DNA of 64,000 nucleotides from Cellulosimicrobium sp. Marseille-Q4280 (GCF_943181405.1 NZ_CALPBY010000008.1:233357-297356), one strand, 5' to 3'. Positions 37,546 to 47,360 are shown, counted from the first letter of the stretch. The notes: generated by a model not told the origin, from the sequence alone. Numbers and translations: made by a program.

Positions 37546-38460
37546 ATGGCCGTCCACAAGATCGTGCTCTTCTATGCCTTCGCGCCGCTCGCGGACCCGC
37601 GCGCCGTGCAGCTCTGGCAGCTGGCGCTCGGCGAGCGCTGGCACCTGACGGGCCGCGTGATCGTCTCCGAGCACGGCATCAACGCGACGCTCGGCGGGAC
37701 GGTGGAGGACCTCAAGCAGTACGTGAAGACGACGCGCCGCTACTCCGGCTTCGAACGGATCGACGTCAAGTGGTCCGACGGCACCGGACGCGACTTCCCC
37801 CGGCTCTCGGTCAAGGTGCGGCCCGAGCTCGTCGCGTTCGGGGCCGCCGACGAGCTGAAGGTGGACGAGCACGGCGTGGTCGGCGGCGGCGAGCGGCTCA
37901 GCCCGCAGGCCCTGCACGACCTCGTCGACGCGCGCGGCGACGAGGTCGTGATGCTCGACGGGCGCAACGCCTTCGAGGCCGCGATCGGGCGGTTCCGTGG
38001 CGCGGTGGTCCCCGACGTGGAGACGACGCGAGAGTTCGTCGCCGAGATCGACTCGGGTCGCTACGACGACCTCAAGCAGCGGCCCGTCGTCACGTACTGC
38101 ACCGGCGGCGTGCGGTGCGAGGTGCTGTCGGCGCTCCTGCGCTCGCGCGGTTTCGAGGAGGTGTACCAGCTCGACGGCGGCGTGGTGCGCTACGGCGAGG
38201 TGTTCGGGTCCCGGGGACTGTGGGACGGGTCGCTCTACGTGTTCGACGAGCGCATGCATGTCGAGCTCGGCCCGGGGTCGACCCCGCTGGGGGAGTGCAC
38301 CGTGTGCGGCGCCGCGACGGCGAGGTACGAGAACTGCGCGGACCCCGGCTGCCGGACGCTGCGGCTGTTCTGCGACGGCTGCGTCGGGGCCGCGCGGTCC
38401 GGCCGCTGCGAGGTGTGCGTCGCGGAGCGGCCGACCGCCACCGCGGCCGCCCGTGGCTGA
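37546..38460 (+). CDS. trhO: tRNA uridine(34) hydroxylase TrhO, rhodanese-like
   Basis: The 304-residue product matches the YceA/TrhO family, which hydroxylates U34 in tRNA on the way to 5-methoxy- or carboxymethoxy-uridine. An N-terminal acylphosphatase-like domain ([24 protein letters not shown]) is followed by a rhodanese domain with the active cysteine C185 in [11 protein letters not shown] cysteine-rich C-terminus (CTVCG, CADPGC, CDGC, CEVC) may bind metal. ATG 37546 is favoured over an in-frame start at 37465 because the -10-like box lies between them. Confidence 0.9.
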   Translation: MAVHKIVLFYAFAPLADPRAVQLWQLALGERWHLTGRVIVSEHGINATLGGTVEDLKQYVKTTRRYSGFERIDVKWSDGTGRDFPRLSVKVRPELVAFGAADELKVDEHGVVGGGERLSPQALHDLVDARGDEVVMLDGRNAFEAAIGRFRGAVVPDVETTREFVAEIDSGRYDDLKQRPVVTYCTGGVRCEVLSALLRSRGFEEVYQLDGGVVRYGEVFGSRGLWDGSLYVFDERMHVELGPGSTPLGECTVCGAATARYENCADPGCRTLRLFCDGCVGAARSGRCEVCVAERPTATAAARG

Positions 38461-38481
38461 GGACGCCGCCGTCCGGCCGCT

Positions 38482-38511
38482 TTGACCACGACCCGTCCAC
38501 GCAGGTACTCT
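38482..38511 (+). promoter_or_regulatory. rplM-rpsI promoter
   Basis: TTGACC (38482-38487) and TACTCT (38506-38511) are spaced by 18 bases. A leader of about 160 bases precedes rplM; nothing else is recognised in it. Confidence 0.75.
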
Positions 38512-38677
38512 GGTGAGTCGTTGTGCTCTTCTCACGACACCCGTGTCGCTAGCGCGCCCACTCGCTGCCGGCCAAGGAGCGGGTGTCGACCGAGCCCGCC
38601 GCGCAACGACAACGCCCTCTCGGCCGCCCAGCTTCAGCGACCGAAGAAGACACCTGACAGAAACGAAGGCTACGACC

Positions 38678-39121
38678 GTGCGTACGTACACCCCGAAGCC
38701 CGGCGACATCCAGCGCAACTGGTACGTCATCGACGCGACCGACGTCGTCCTGGGCCGCCTGGCCACCCACGTGGCCACCCTGCTGCGCGGCAAGCACAAG
38801 CCGACCTTCGCTCCGCACGTCGACGGCGGTGACTTCGTCATCGTCATCAACGCCGGCAAGGTCGCCCTCAGCGGCAACAAGCGCGAGCAGAAGATGGCCT
38901 ACAACCACTCGGGCTACCCGGGTGGTCTCCGTGCCACCGCCTACGGCGACCTGCTCGACAAGCACCCCGAGCGTGCCGTCGAGAAGGCCGTGCGCGGCAT
39001 GGTGCCGAAGACGAGCCTCGGCCGCGCCCAGCTCGGCAAGCTGAAGGTCTACGCGGGTGCCGAGCACCCGCACGCCGCTCAGCAGCCCCAGCCGTTCGAG
39101 ATCACCCAGGTCGCGCAGTAA
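38678..39121 (+). CDS. rplM: Large ribosomal subunit protein uL13
   Basis: The 147-residue product begins at GTG 38678, [20 protein letters not shown], and carries [27 protein letters not shown]13 is an early 50S assembly protein. Longer in-frame openings from 38513 run through the leader and are rejected. It is followed by rpsI after 44 bases, the universal pairing. Confidence 0.97.
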   Translation: MRTYTPKPGDIQRNWYVIDATDVVLGRLATHVATLLRGKHKPTFAPHVDGGDFVIVINAGKVALSGNKREQKMAYNHSGYPGGLRATAYGDLLDKHPERAVEKAVRGMVPKTSLGRAQLGKLKVYAGAEHPHAAQQPQPFEITQVAQ

Positions 39122-39165
39122 TCGCCGCCCAGGCGTAGCCGACAGAGAGACGCGAGGACACACCC

Positions 39166-39654
39166 GTGGCCGAGACCACCGTCGAGACCGACACGCTGGG
39201 TGACGAGACCCCCAGCACCTACACCTCTGAGTCCGCAGCCCCCACGGGCCGCGGCCAGAGCATCACCGCCCCCGGGCAGGCCCTGGGCCGTCGCAAGGAG
39301 GCGGTCGCTCGCGTCCGCCTCGTGCCGGGCACGGGCCAGTGGAAGGTCAACGGGCGCACGCTCGAGGACTACTTCCCGAACAAGGTCCACCAGCAGCTCG
39401 TCAACTCCCCGCTGAAGCTGGTCGACGTCGAGGGCCGCTTCGACATCGTCGCCCGCATCTCGGGTGGCGGCACCTCCGGCCAGGCCGGTGCGCTGCGCCT
39501 CGGCATCGCGCGGGCGCTCAACGCGATCGACGCGGAGAACAACCGCCCGGCGCTGAAGAAGGCCGGCTTCCTCACTCGCGACGCGCGCGTCGTCGAGCGC
39601 AAGAAGGCCGGGCTCAAGAAGGCCCGCAAGGCCCCGCAGTACTCCAAGCGCTGA
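39166..39654 (+). CDS. rpsI: Small ribosomal subunit protein uS9
   Basis: The 162-residue protein has an acidic N-terminal extension of about 35-40 residues before the core ([19 protein letters not shown]). The C-terminal tail ends KAPQYSKR; the terminal SKR contacts the P-site tRNA. It starts at GTG 39166 after GAGGACACACCC. A classic terminator follows. Confidence 0.97.
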   Translation: MAETTVETDTLGDETPSTYTSESAAPTGRGQSITAPGQALGRRKEAVARVRLVPGTGQWKVNGRTLEDYFPNKVHQQLVNSPLKLVDVEGRFDIVARISGGGTSGQAGALRLGIARALNAIDAENNRPALKKAGFLTRDARVVERKKAGLKKARKAPQYSKR

Positions 39655-39670
39655 TCCGCGCCGTGTGATC

Positions 39671-39710
39671 GTCGGCCCCGGTGGACTCGTCCGCCGGGGC
39701 CGACGGCTTT
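39671..39710 (+). terminator. Terminator of rplM-rpsI
   Basis: An 11-bp stem (39671-39681 with 39694-39704), with an inner GGAC/GTCC pairing in the loop, is followed by GGCTTTT. It is the most canonical intrinsic terminator in the window because it has a true T tract. Confidence 0.9.
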
Positions 39711-39794
39711 TGTCAGGACTGTTGACGATGCCCGGCGCGGGCGAGGTAGGGCGACGGCGCGGTCGACGCGCGGACGCCGTGAGAGAAGGACTTC

Positions 39795-41153
39795 ATGGGA
39801 CGACTGTTCGGGACCGACGGCGTGCGAGGCCTCGCCAACGGCAACGTGACGGCCGAGCTCGCGCTCGACCTCGGCGTCGCCGCGGCGCGCGTGCTCGCGG
39901 ACGGACCGGAGGGCCACCGTCCGCGCGCGGTCGTCGGACGCGACACGCGGGTGTCCGGAGAGTTCCTCGGGGCGGCGCTCGCCGCGGGGCTCGCGAGCGC
40001 GGGGGTCGACGTGCGCGACGTCGGTGTACTGCCGACCCCCGGCGTCGCCTACCTCGCGAGCGCGATGGACGTCGACTTCGGCGTCGTCATCTCCGCGTCG
40101 CACAACCCCATGCAGGACAACGGGATCAAGTTCCTCGCGCGCGGCGGCGTGAAGCTCGACGACGCGGTCGAGGACGCGATCGAGTCGCTCATCGGCCAGG
40201 AGTGGTCGCGCCCCACGCACGGCGACGTCGGCCGGCTGTCCCGTGACGCAGGCCGCGCCGGCAGCGCGTACGTCGAGCACCTCATGGCGAGCATCGGCGC
40301 CGACGAGGACGCCAAGCCGCTCGCCGGCCTGCGGATCGCCGTGGACTGCGCCAACGGCGCGGCGAGCGACGTCGGTCCGGCGGCGCTGCGCGCGGCCGGT
40401 GCGGACGTCGTCGTCATCAACGCGAGCCCCGACGGTCACAACATCAACGCCGCGTGCGGCTCCAACCACCCGGAGCAGCTCCAGGCCGTGGTCGTCGCGT
40501 CGGAGGCCGACTTCGGTGTCGCGTTCGACGGCGACGCGGACCGCTGCATCGCGGTCGACCACGGCGGTGCCGTCGTCGACGGCGACCAGATCATGGGGGT
40601 GCTCGCGCTCGCGCTCAAGGCCGAGGGCGCCCTGCCGGACGACACGCTCGTCGTCACGGTGATGAGCAACCTCGGTCTCCTCCTCGCGATGCGCGACGCC
40701 GGGATCCGTACGGTGCAGACCGGCGTCGGCGACCGGTACGTCCTCGAGGAGATGCGCGCGCACGGCTACGGCCTCGGCGGCGAGCAGTCCGGGCACATCA
40801 TCATGTCGCGGTACGCGACGACGGGCGACGGCGTCCTCACCGCGCTGCAGCTCGCGGCGCGCGTCAAGGCGACCGGTCAGAAGCTCGCGGACCTGGCCGG
40901 AGTGGTCCAGCGGCTGCCGCAGACGCTCGTCAACGTCCCCGGGGTCGACAGGTCGCGCGCGGCGAGCGACGAGGCTCTGCTCGCCGCGGTCGCCGACGCC
41001 GAGGCCACGCTCGGGGAGACCGGGCGTGTCCTGCTGCGCCCGTCGGGCACGGAGCCCCTCGTGCGCGTGATGGTGGAGGCCGCGACGCAGCAGCAGGCGG
41101 ACGCCGTCGCCGGCGGGCTCGCCGACGTCGTCCGCGAGCGACTGGCGCTGTGA
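39795..41153 (+). CDS. glmM: Phosphoglucosamine mutase
   Basis: The 452-residue enzyme converts glucosamine 6-phosphate to glucosamine 1-phosphate for UDP-GlcNAc and peptidoglycan. The phosphoserine is S102 in [13 protein letters not shown]. The metal-binding loop FDGDADRC and the C-terminal phosphate loop [13 protein letters not shown] are intact. It begins [16 protein letters not shown]. It works directly after GlmS, encoded at 45344. Position after rplM-rpsI is conserved in many actinobacteria. Confidence 0.97.
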   Translation: MGRLFGTDGVRGLANGNVTAELALDLGVAAARVLADGPEGHRPRAVVGRDTRVSGEFLGAALAAGLASAGVDVRDVGVLPTPGVAYLASAMDVDFGVVISASHNPMQDNGIKFLARGGVKLDDAVEDAIESLIGQEWSRPTHGDVGRLSRDAGRAGSAYVEHLMASIGADEDAKPLAGLRIAVDCANGAASDVGPAALRAAGADVVVINASPDGHNINAACGSNHPEQLQAVVVASEADFGVAFDGDADRCIAVDHGGAVVDGDQIMGVLALALKAEGALPDDTLVVTVMSNLGLLLAMRDAGIRTVQTGVGDRYVLEEMRAHGYGLGGEQSGHIIMSRYATTGDGVLTALQLAARVKATGQKLADLAGVVQRLPQTLVNVPGVDRSRAASDEALLAAVADAEATLGETGRVLLRPSGTEPLVRVMVEAATQQQADAVAGGLADVVRERLAL

Positions 41154-41211
41154 GGCGGCGGACGGCCGTGAGCCGGCAGGGTGCAGGGGCGACTGCGGAC
41201 GAAGGGGTGCG

Positions 41212-41823
41212 ATGAGCGTGCGGTACGGGGTCGACGAGGCGCTGCGGGCGCACGTGCTCGGCCTGCTCGACACCTTCGACGACGGGCTCCTGCCCATCGT
41301 GCAGGCCGGTCACCCGGTGCTGCGCACGCCCGCCGTCCCGTACGCGGGTCAGCTCGGCGACGCGCTCCCGGCGCTCCTCGACGCGATGCGGGCGACCATG
41401 CACGCCGCCCCCGGCGTCGGGCTCGCCGCCCCGCAGATCGGGCTGGGTCTCGCGCTCGCGGTCGTCGAGGACCCGGGCTCGCCCGACCCGGACGACGAGC
41501 GCGAGCGCCCTGCGCTGCCCTTCCGCGTCCTCGTGAACCCCCGCTACGAGGCGGTGGGCGAGGACGCGCGGACGTTCGTCGAGGGGTGCCTGTCGGTGCA
41601 CGGATGGCAGGCGGAACGCACCCGTGCGCGGTCCGTGCGGCTGACCGGCGAGGACGAGACCGGTACGCCGGTCGACGAGGTCCTCACCGGATGGCCCGCG
41701 CGGATCGTCCAGCACGAGACGGACCACCTGCGCGGCGAGCTGTATCTCGACGGTGCCGACCTGCGGACGCTCTCGTCCACGCTCGCGGCGGCACGCCTGC
41801 CCCAGGCCCGCGCGGACGCCTGA
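41212..41823 (+). CDS. def: Peptide deformylase
   Basis: The 203-residue metalloenzyme removes the formyl group from nascent proteins. All three motifs are present: GVGLAAPQIG (68-77), EGCLS with the metal ligand C126, and HETDH (168-172) with two histidine ligands and the catalytic glutamate. It acts ahead of methionine aminopeptidase (27887). The start is ATG 41212 with GAAGGGGTGCG upstream. Confidence 0.95.
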   Translation: MSVRYGVDEALRAHVLGLLDTFDDGLLPIVQAGHPVLRTPAVPYAGQLGDALPALLDAMRATMHAAPGVGLAAPQIGLGLALAVVEDPGSPDPDDERERPALPFRVLVNPRYEAVGEDARTFVEGCLSVHGWQAERTRARSVRLTGEDETGTPVDEVLTGWPARIVQHETDHLRGELYLDGADLRTLSSTLAAARLPQARADA

Positions 41824-42097
41824 ACCGGACCCGGTCGCGCTCACCCGGTCGTGGTCCCCCCGACGTACCCGTACCCCGGCCGATCTCCCTCGACAGGATG
41901 ACGACGGCGCGTCACCCGCGCGGAAGACTCGTGGTCACCGCCGCGACCGGCGGGAGTCCTCAGGGTTCTCTCGGGGGAATTCCTGATGGACGACGACGGG
42001 ACGCTCCGTAGGCTGGACGTGGCACCGGACGCCACTTCCGGTGCCACCACAGCCGCCGCCAGCCTGGCCTCCCCGCCAGCCGACGAACGAGGACCCC

Positions 42098-42907
42098 GTG
42101 ACCGAGGCCGTGTCGACCTTCCTGGAGAATCTGGAAGCCTGGATTCTCGCTCTCGCGGCGTCCGGGTGGATCTACCCCGCACTGCTCGGCTTCGCCACCA
42201 TCGACGGCTTCTTCCCGCCGATCCCCAGCGAGTCGGTCGTCATCACCCTCGCCGTCTCGGCGCACGCGACCGGCTCGCCGAACCTGCTGCTCGTCCTCGT
42301 CATCGCCGCGGTCGGCGCGTGGACGGGCGACCAGATCGCCTTCTCGCTGGGCCGTGCCATCGGCACCGAGCGCATCGCCTTCCTCCGGACGGCGCGCGGT
42401 CGCAAGGCGGTCGCCTGGGCGGAGCGCGCGCTCGCGCACCGAGGTGCGTCGTTCATCCTCGCCGCGCGCTACATCCCGATCGGTCGCGTCGCGGTCAACA
42501 TGACCGCGGGCGCCGTGGGCTACCCGCGTCGCCGGTTCATGGCCTTCTCCGCGATCGCGGCCGTGACCTGGGCGCTGTACTCCGTCCTCATCGGCCTCGT
42601 CGCCGCGCAGTGGCTCGGCCACGAGCCGCTGCTCGCGATGGTCGTCGGCGTCGTCATCGGGATCGCCGCCGGGTTCGTGATCGACCGGATCCTCATGGTC
42701 CGCTCCCGGCGGCGCGGCGTGATCCCCGTGGCCCTCATGGACGCGGCGCCGACGACGGACGCTGCCACGGCGCCGTCGGGCACCGCCGTGGCGAGCACCC
42801 CGGGGGACGTCGGGGCGACGTCGGGCTCCGGCGTGGCGAGCGCCCCGGGAGAGACCGATGCGGCGTCGGGCACGACGGCCGGCGGTGCCGGGAGCCTGCC
42901 GCGCTGA
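42098..42907 (+). CDS. DedA family (VTT domain) membrane protein
   Basis: The 269-residue product has several membrane segments and the DedA core (GFFPPIPSESVVITLA, GDQIAFSLGRAIG, ARYIPIGRVAVNMTAGAVGYPRR). DedA proteins are membrane transporters implicated in undecaprenyl-phosphate or phospholipid recycling; the substrate here is not known. The C-terminal 50 or so residues are Ala/Thr/Gly-rich and probably disordered. The GTG at 42098 has GAGGACCCC upstream and is preferred over an upstream GTG at 42041. The 274-base gap after def holds a possible TAGGCT -10 at 42008-42013 but no gene. Confidence 0.87.
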   Translation: MTEAVSTFLENLEAWILALAASGWIYPALLGFATIDGFFPPIPSESVVITLAVSAHATGSPNLLLVLVIAAVGAWTGDQIAFSLGRAIGTERIAFLRTARGRKAVAWAERALAHRGASFILAARYIPIGRVAVNMTAGAVGYPRRRFMAFSAIAAVTWALYSVLIGLVAAQWLGHEPLLAMVVGVVIGIAAGFVIDRILMVRSRRRGVIPVALMDAAPTTDAATAPSGTAVASTPGDVGATSGSGVASAPGETDAASGTTAGGAGSLPR

Positions 42908-42928
42908 CGCCGTGGGCGTGCGCACGTG

Positions 42929-43915
42929 TCACAGCTTGCGCAGGCGCACCCGCTGGACCGAGTGGTCCGATCCCTTCGTGAGCACGAGCGTCGCCCGACC
43001 GCGCGTCGGCAGGATGTTCTGCTCGAGGTTGGGCGCGTTGATCGAGTCCCAGATCGACCGCGCCCGCTCCACGGCCTGCTCGTCCGTGAGGTCCGCGTAG
43101 CGGCGGAAGTACGACTCCGGGCGCGCGAACGCGGTGCGGCGCAGCGTGAGGAACCGGTCGACGTACCACTGGCGCACGTTGCGCGTCCGGGCGTCGACGT
43201 AGATCGAGAAGTCGAAGAAGTCCGAGACGGCGACGGTCGACTCGTCGTGCGCGCTCGGCCGTGCCGGCTGCAGGACGTTGAGCCCCTCGACCACGAGCAC
43301 GTCCGGCTTGCGGACGACCGCCTCGGCGCCGGGCACGATGTCATAGGTGAGGTGGTCGTAGACCGGCGCCCGGACCTCGTCGTGCCCCGCCTTGACCTTG
43401 GAGAGGAAGCGGATGAGCGCCCGCCGGTCGTAGGACTCGGGGAAGCCCTTGCGGTCCATGAGGCCCCGGCGCTGCAGCTCCGCGTTCGGGTACAGGAACC
43501 CGTCGGTCGTGATGAGCTCGACCCGCGGCGTCTCGGGCCAGCGCGCCAGCATCTCGCGCAGGACGCGCGCCGTCGTGGACTTGCCGACGGCCACGGACCC
43601 CGCGACGCCGATGACGTACGGCGTCGACCCCGTGTCCTCGCGCAGGAATGTCGACGTCGCCTCGTGCAGCCCCGCCGTCGCGGTGACGTAGAGATTGAGC
43701 AGGCGCGAGAGCGGCCGGTACACCGCGTCGACCTCCGCGAGGTCGATCGGGTCGCCGAGGCCACGCAGGCGCGTCACGTCGGCGTCGGTCAGCGGGAGCG
43801 GCGTGGACTCCGAGAGGCGGCTCCACGCCGCGCGGTCGAGGTCGACGTACGGCGACGACGGACTGGCGATCAGGCGGGTCAGGGCGTCGGTCGACTCGGG
43901 CGCGGGGGAGGACAC
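42929..43915 (-). CDS. coaA: Pantothenate kinase, type I
   Basis: The 328-residue enzyme catalyses the first step of coenzyme A synthesis. The P-loop [12 protein letters not shown] is at 103-114, followed by [13 protein letters not shown] and [10 protein letters not shown], which bind pantothenate. It ends FVLTKGSDH-like ([19 protein letters not shown]), typical of CoaA. The start is GTG 43915, 6 bases from a CAGAAT box on the reverse strand. It lies convergent to the DedA gene, with 21 bases between stops. Confidence 0.95.
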   Translation of the reverse strand: MSSPAPESTDALTRLIASPSSPYVDLDRAAWSRLSESTPLPLTDADVTRLRGLGDPIDLAEVDAVYRPLSRLLNLYVTATAGLHEATSTFLREDTGSTPYVIGVAGSVAVGKSTTARVLREMLARWPETPRVELITTDGFLYPNAELQRRGLMDRKGFPESYDRRALIRFLSKVKAGHDEVRAPVYDHLTYDIVPGAEAVVRKPDVLVVEGLNVLQPARPSAHDESTVAVSDFFDFSIYVDARTRNVRQWYVDRFLTLRRTAFARPESYFRRYADLTDEQAVERARSIWDSINAPNLEQNILPTRGRATLVLTKGSDHSVQRVRLRKL

Positions 43916-43921
43916 CGTCCG

Positions 43922-43927
43922 ATTCTG
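43922..43927 (-). promoter_or_regulatory. -10 box, predicted leaderless start of coaA
   Basis: On the reverse strand CAGAAT is followed by 6 bases and then the GTG at 43915. Confidence 0.48.
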
Positions 43928-44090
43928 CCGGATTCCCGGTGGTGCGCGTGCCCTGAAGCCTCGGTCGAGTCGGTCGGGTCGGTCGGGGCTGGGTCGCGCG
44001 CCGTCGCCTGCGCGGACGGCGTGCTCGGGCTGCCGCGCCGTCGCCCTGGTCTGTCCGGTCCGGATTCAGGAGCGCGGCTCTGACGCCCTT

Positions 44091-44333
44091 CGCACGTCGT
44101 CCGCTCCGGCGGCGGCCCGCTCGTCGTCCGGGTCCCGCCCGCACGTCGTGCGCTCCGGCGCCGACCTGCTCGTCGTCCGGGTCCCGCCCGCACGTCGTGC
44201 GTTCCGGCGCCGACCTGCTCGTCGTCCGGGTCCCGGCCCGCACGTCGTGCGTTCCGGCGACGGTCGCTCGTCGTCCGGGTCCCGTCCCCACGTCGTGCGC
44301 TCCGGCGACGGTCGCTCGTCGTCCTGGTCGCGC
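44091..44333. repeat. Tandem array of five ~49-base repeats
   Basis: Copies span 44091-44139, 44140-44188, 44189-44238, 44239-44287 and 44288-about 44333 (lengths 49, 49, 50, 49, ~46). Each starts with CGCACGTCGTGCG, a palindrome that is perfect in copies 2-4, and contains CTCGTCGTCCGGGTCCCG. The unit is not a multiple of three, so copies fall in different frames and are unlikely to be coding. The array fills the second half of the 435-base gap between the divergent-side end of coaA and the 3' end of the DUF72 gene. Short GGTCGGTCGGG repeats lie at about 43965-43990. Confidence 0.9.
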
Positions 44334-44350
44334 GGTGCGGTGTGGTGCTC

Positions 44351-45223
44351 TCAGTGGGGACGACGGCGGGGTGGCAGCTCGACGGGGGCGCCCGGGCCCG
44401 GGAGGGCGAGGTCGGGGACCCGGTCCATCAGGGCGCGGGCGTCGGCGGGGGCGTGGGCGTGGACGTCGTTGTCGAAGTACAGCTCGACGTCGTGGCCGTC
44501 GGCGTGCCAGCGGCGGAGGCGCTCGGCCCAGGAGTCGAGCACGTGCGGTCGGTAGGCGCTCGTGTAGAGCTCGGTGTCGCCGTGGAGGCGCACGTAGACG
44601 AGCGGGGCGGTCACCGCCTGGATCAGGGGCCAGCGCCCGGCGCCGTCGGAGATCGCGAGGGCGATGCCGTGCTCGCGCAGGAGGTCGAGGGCCGCCGGGT
44701 CGGCGAAGGACGCGTGCCGGGGCTCGAGCGCGTGGACGAGCGGCCGGTCGACCTCGGTCGTCGTCCACGGGTCGCCGCGGAGGCGGTCGTCGTGGTCCTG
44801 CGCGAGGCGGGCGGCGTCGGACGTGGTGCGGGGGAGCTGGTCGAGGAACGACTCGAGCGTCGGACGGTCGAAGGTGGTGCGTTCCGGCAGCTGCCACAGC
44901 ACGGGCCCGAGACGGTCCCCGAGGGCGAGGACGCCGCTCGCGAAGAAGTTGGCGAGCGGCGTCCGGACGTCGCGCAGGCGCTTCATGTGGGTGATGAACC
45001 TGCCGCCCTTGACCGCGAACGTGAAGCCGGGCGGCGTCTGCTCGCGCCAGGCCGTGAACGACGACGGTCGCTGGAGCGAGTAGAACGTGCCGTTGAGCTC
45101 GACGGACGGGAACGCGGACGCCACGTGCTCGAGCTCGCGGCGCTGCGGAAGGCCGGGCGGGTAGAACCGGCCGCGCCAGTCCGCGTACCGCCATCCGGAC
45201 AGGCCGATGCGGACGGAGGGCAT
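44351..45223 (-). CDS. DUF72 domain-containing protein
   Basis: The 290-residue product begins MPSVRIGLSGWRYADWRGRFYPPGLPQ. It contains FPSVELNGTFY and FAVKGGRFITHMKRL, hallmarks of DUF72 proteins, which have a TIM-barrel-like fold and no established reaction. The family has been compared with metal-dependent hydrolases, but the activity is unproven. ATG 45223 is chosen; an in-frame GTG at 45238 is an alternative. It is divergent from glmS with about 120 bases between them. Confidence 0.85.
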   Translation of the reverse strand: MPSVRIGLSGWRYADWRGRFYPPGLPQRRELEHVASAFPSVELNGTFYSLQRPSSFTAWREQTPPGFTFAVKGGRFITHMKRLRDVRTPLANFFASGVLALGDRLGPVLWQLPERTTFDRPTLESFLDQLPRTTSDAARLAQDHDDRLRGDPWTTTEVDRPLVHALEPRHASFADPAALDLLREHGIALAISDGAGRWPLIQAVTAPLVYVRLHGDTELYTSAYRPHVLDSWAERLRRWHADGHDVELYFDNDVHAHAPADARALMDRVPDLALPGPGAPVELPPRRRPH

Positions 45224-45329
45224 GGGGTCACTGTGCACCGCGCCGGCGTGGCTCGCCGTCCGGAATTACGCAGGACGGCTCACGAAGAACGGCGAGATCG
45301 CGGCGCTCCGAGGGAGCACCGGCCGTCGT

Positions 45330-45335
45330 TAGACT
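45330..45335 (+). promoter_or_regulatory. -10 box, predicted leaderless start of glmS
   Basis: TAGACT is followed by 8 bases and then the ATG at 45344. No glmS ribozyme is recognisable, as expected outside Firmicutes. Confidence 0.5.
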
Positions 45336-45343
45336 CGTGCACC

Positions 45344-47221
45344 ATGTGCGGAATCGTGGGTTACGTGGGCCCTGGAACCATGGTGGGAGAGGCGTCGGGG
45401 CGACCCCTCGACGTCGCCCTCGAAGGACTCGGCCGGCTCGAGTACCGCGGGTACGACTCCGCGGGGGTGGCGCTCGTCGGTCCGGGGATCGACGCGGTCG
45501 CGTTCGCGAAGAAGTCGGGCAAGCTGGCGAACCTGGTCGCCGAGCTCGGCGAGCACCCGCTGCCGGCGTCGACGGCCTCGATCGGGCACACCCGGTGGGC
45601 GACCCACGGCGGTCCGACCGACACCAACGCGCACCCGCACCTGGCGGACGGCGACCGGCTCGCCGTGATCCACAACGGGATCGTCGAGAACTTCGCGATC
45701 CTCAAGGCGGAGCTCGTCGCCGAGGGCGTGACGTTCCGGTCGGAGACCGACACCGAGGTCGCGGCGCAGCTGCTCGCCCGTGCCTATCGCGCGACGAAGG
45801 ACCTGACGACCGCGATGGGTCAGGTCGCCCGTCGGCTCGAGGGCACCTTCACGCTGCTCGCCGTGCACGCGGACGTCCCCGACACCGTGGTGGGCGCGCG
45901 GCACGACTCCCCGCTCGTCGTCGGGATCGGCGAGGGCGAGAACTTCCTCGGCTCGGACGTCGCGGCGTTCATCTCGCACACCAAGGAGGCGCTCGAGCTC
46001 GGGCAGGACCAGATCGTCACGATCACGCCGACCTCGGTCGAGGTGACGGACTTCGACGGGAACCCGGCCGAGGCGAAGCGCTTCACGGTCGACTGGGACG
46101 CCGCCGCCGCCGAGAAGGGCGGTTTCTCGTCCTTCATGGACAAGGAGATCCACGACCAGCCGCACGCCGTCGGCGACACGCTGCTCGGCCGGACCGACCC
46201 GTCCGGGAAGCTCGTGCTCGACGACCTGCGCATCGACGAGGCGGTGCTGCGCTCGGTCGACAAGATCATCGTCGTCGCGTGCGGCACGGCCGCGTACTCC
46301 GGTCACGTCGCCAAGTACGCGATCGAGCACTGGTGCCGCATCCCCGTCGAGGTCGAGCTCGCGCACGAGTTCCGCTACCGCGACCCGATCGTCGACGAGA
46401 AGACGCTCGTCGTCGCCGTGACGCAGTCGGGCGAGACCATGGACACCCTCATGGCCGTGCGCCACGCGCGCGAGCAGGGCGCCAAGGTCATCTCGATCGT
46501 CAACACGCACGGGTCGACGATCCCGCGCGAGTCCGACGCCGTGCTGTACACGCACGCAGGACCCGAGATCGCGGTCGCGTCGACCAAGGCGTTCCTGTCG
46601 CAGATCACCGCGGCGTACCTCCTCGGGCTCTACCTCGCGCAGCTCCGCGGCAACAAGTTCCCCGACGAGATCTCCGCGATCCTCGACGACCTGCGCGACA
46701 TGCCGCGCAAGATCCAGACCGTCATCGAGCGTGGCGAGTACGTGCGCGCCACGGCCCGGTCGATGAAGGACGCGTCGTCGGTCCTGTTCCTCGGTCGGCA
46801 CGTCGGGTTCCCGGTGGCGCTCGAGGGCGCGCTCAAGCTCAAGGAGCTCGCGTACATCCATGCCGAGGGTTTCGCGGCCGGCGAGCTCAAGCACGGACCG
46901 ATCGCGCTCATCGACGAGGGCCAGCCGGTGTTCGTCATCGTGCCGTCGCCGCGCGGCCGCGAGGGCCTGCACTCGAAGGTCATCTCCAACATCCAGGAGA
47001 TCCGGGCGCGCGGTGCGCGCACGCTCGTCATCGCGGAGGACGGCGACGACGCGGTGCGTCCGTACGCCGACGAGATCTTCTGGATCCCGGAGTCGCCCAC
47101 CCTGCTGTCCCCGTTGCTCGCGGTCGTCCCGCTGCAGATCTTCGCCATGGCGCTCGCCACGGCGAAGGGGCTCGACGTCGACCAGCCGCGCAACCTCGCG
47201 AAGTCGGTCACGGTCGAGTAG
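45344..47221 (+). CDS. glmS: Glutamine-fructose-6-phosphate aminotransferase (isomerising)
   Basis: The 625-residue enzyme makes glucosamine 6-phosphate from fructose 6-phosphate and glutamine, committing carbon to cell-wall amino sugars. The glutaminase nucleophile is C2 of MCGIVGYVG. The second part has two SIS sugar-phosphate domains (ACGTAAYSG, VTQSGETMDT, KHGPIALIDEG) and the conserved C-terminus PRNLAKSVTVE. The long in-frame opening upstream from 44342 is antisense to the DUF72 gene and is rejected. GlmM, the next enzyme, lies at 39795. Confidence 0.97.
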   Translation: MCGIVGYVGPGTMVGEASGRPLDVALEGLGRLEYRGYDSAGVALVGPGIDAVAFAKKSGKLANLVAELGEHPLPASTASIGHTRWATHGGPTDTNAHPHLADGDRLAVIHNGIVENFAILKAELVAEGVTFRSETDTEVAAQLLARAYRATKDLTTAMGQVARRLEGTFTLLAVHADVPDTVVGARHDSPLVVGIGEGENFLGSDVAAFISHTKEALELGQDQIVTITPTSVEVTDFDGNPAEAKRFTVDWDAAAAEKGGFSSFMDKEIHDQPHAVGDTLLGRTDPSGKLVLDDLRIDEAVLRSVDKIIVVACGTAAYSGHVAKYAIEHWCRIPVEVELAHEFRYRDPIVDEKTLVVAVTQSGETMDTLMAVRHAREQGAKVISIVNTHGSTIPRESDAVLYTHAGPEIAVASTKAFLSQITAAYLLGLYLAQLRGNKFPDEISAILDDLRDMPRKIQTVIERGEYVRATARSMKDASSVLFLGRHVGFPVALEGALKLKELAYIHAEGFAAGELKHGPIALIDEGQPVFVIVPSPRGREGLHSKVISNIQEIRARGARTLVIAEDGDDAVRPYADEIFWIPESPTLLSPLLAVVPLQIFAMALATAKGLDVDQPRNLAKSVTVE

Positions 47222-47245
47222 CCAGGACGTCGCTGACCAGGTGAC

Positions 47246-47277
47246 CGTGGCCCGTCCGGTCGACCGGACGGGCCACG
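47246..47277 (+). terminator. Terminator of glmS (32-base perfect palindrome)
   Basis: Bases 47246-47261 are the exact reverse complement of 47262-47277, with no spacer. As RNA it would fold as a long stem with a small closing loop, 24 bases after glmS. Confidence 0.75.
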
Positions 47278-47348
47278 CGCGCACGGTCGGCGGGCGGGGG
47301 GACGGCCGGCGGGAGCGGGGACCGCATGGTCGGTGCCAGGTCGCGCCG

Positions 47349-47354
47349 TAGGGT
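47349..47354 (+). promoter_or_regulatory. -10 box, predicted leaderless start of acpS
   Basis: TAGGGT is followed by 6 bases and then the ATG at 47361. Confidence 0.52.
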
Positions 47355-47360
47355 GAGCGC

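Noticed and set aside
35439-38516. A 1025-residue forward open frame over the ABC-F and trhO genes
   Set aside because: It is out of frame with both recognised genes and consists of Arg/Ala/Gly-rich shadow sequence typical of high GC DNA.
44091-44333. CRISPR array
   Set aside because: The 49-base units are directly contiguous with no unique spacers, and no cas gene is present.
43341-45194. A 617-residue reverse-strand frame crossing the 49-base repeats
   Set aside because: Repeats of 49 and 50 bases fall in different frames, and the frame overlaps coaA and the DUF72 gene out of phase. It shows no domain.
44342-45343. An N-terminal extension of glmS by more than 300 residues
   Set aside because: GlmS needs Cys at position 2 after methionine removal, so ATG 45344 is the start. 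The extension is antisense to the DUF72 gene.
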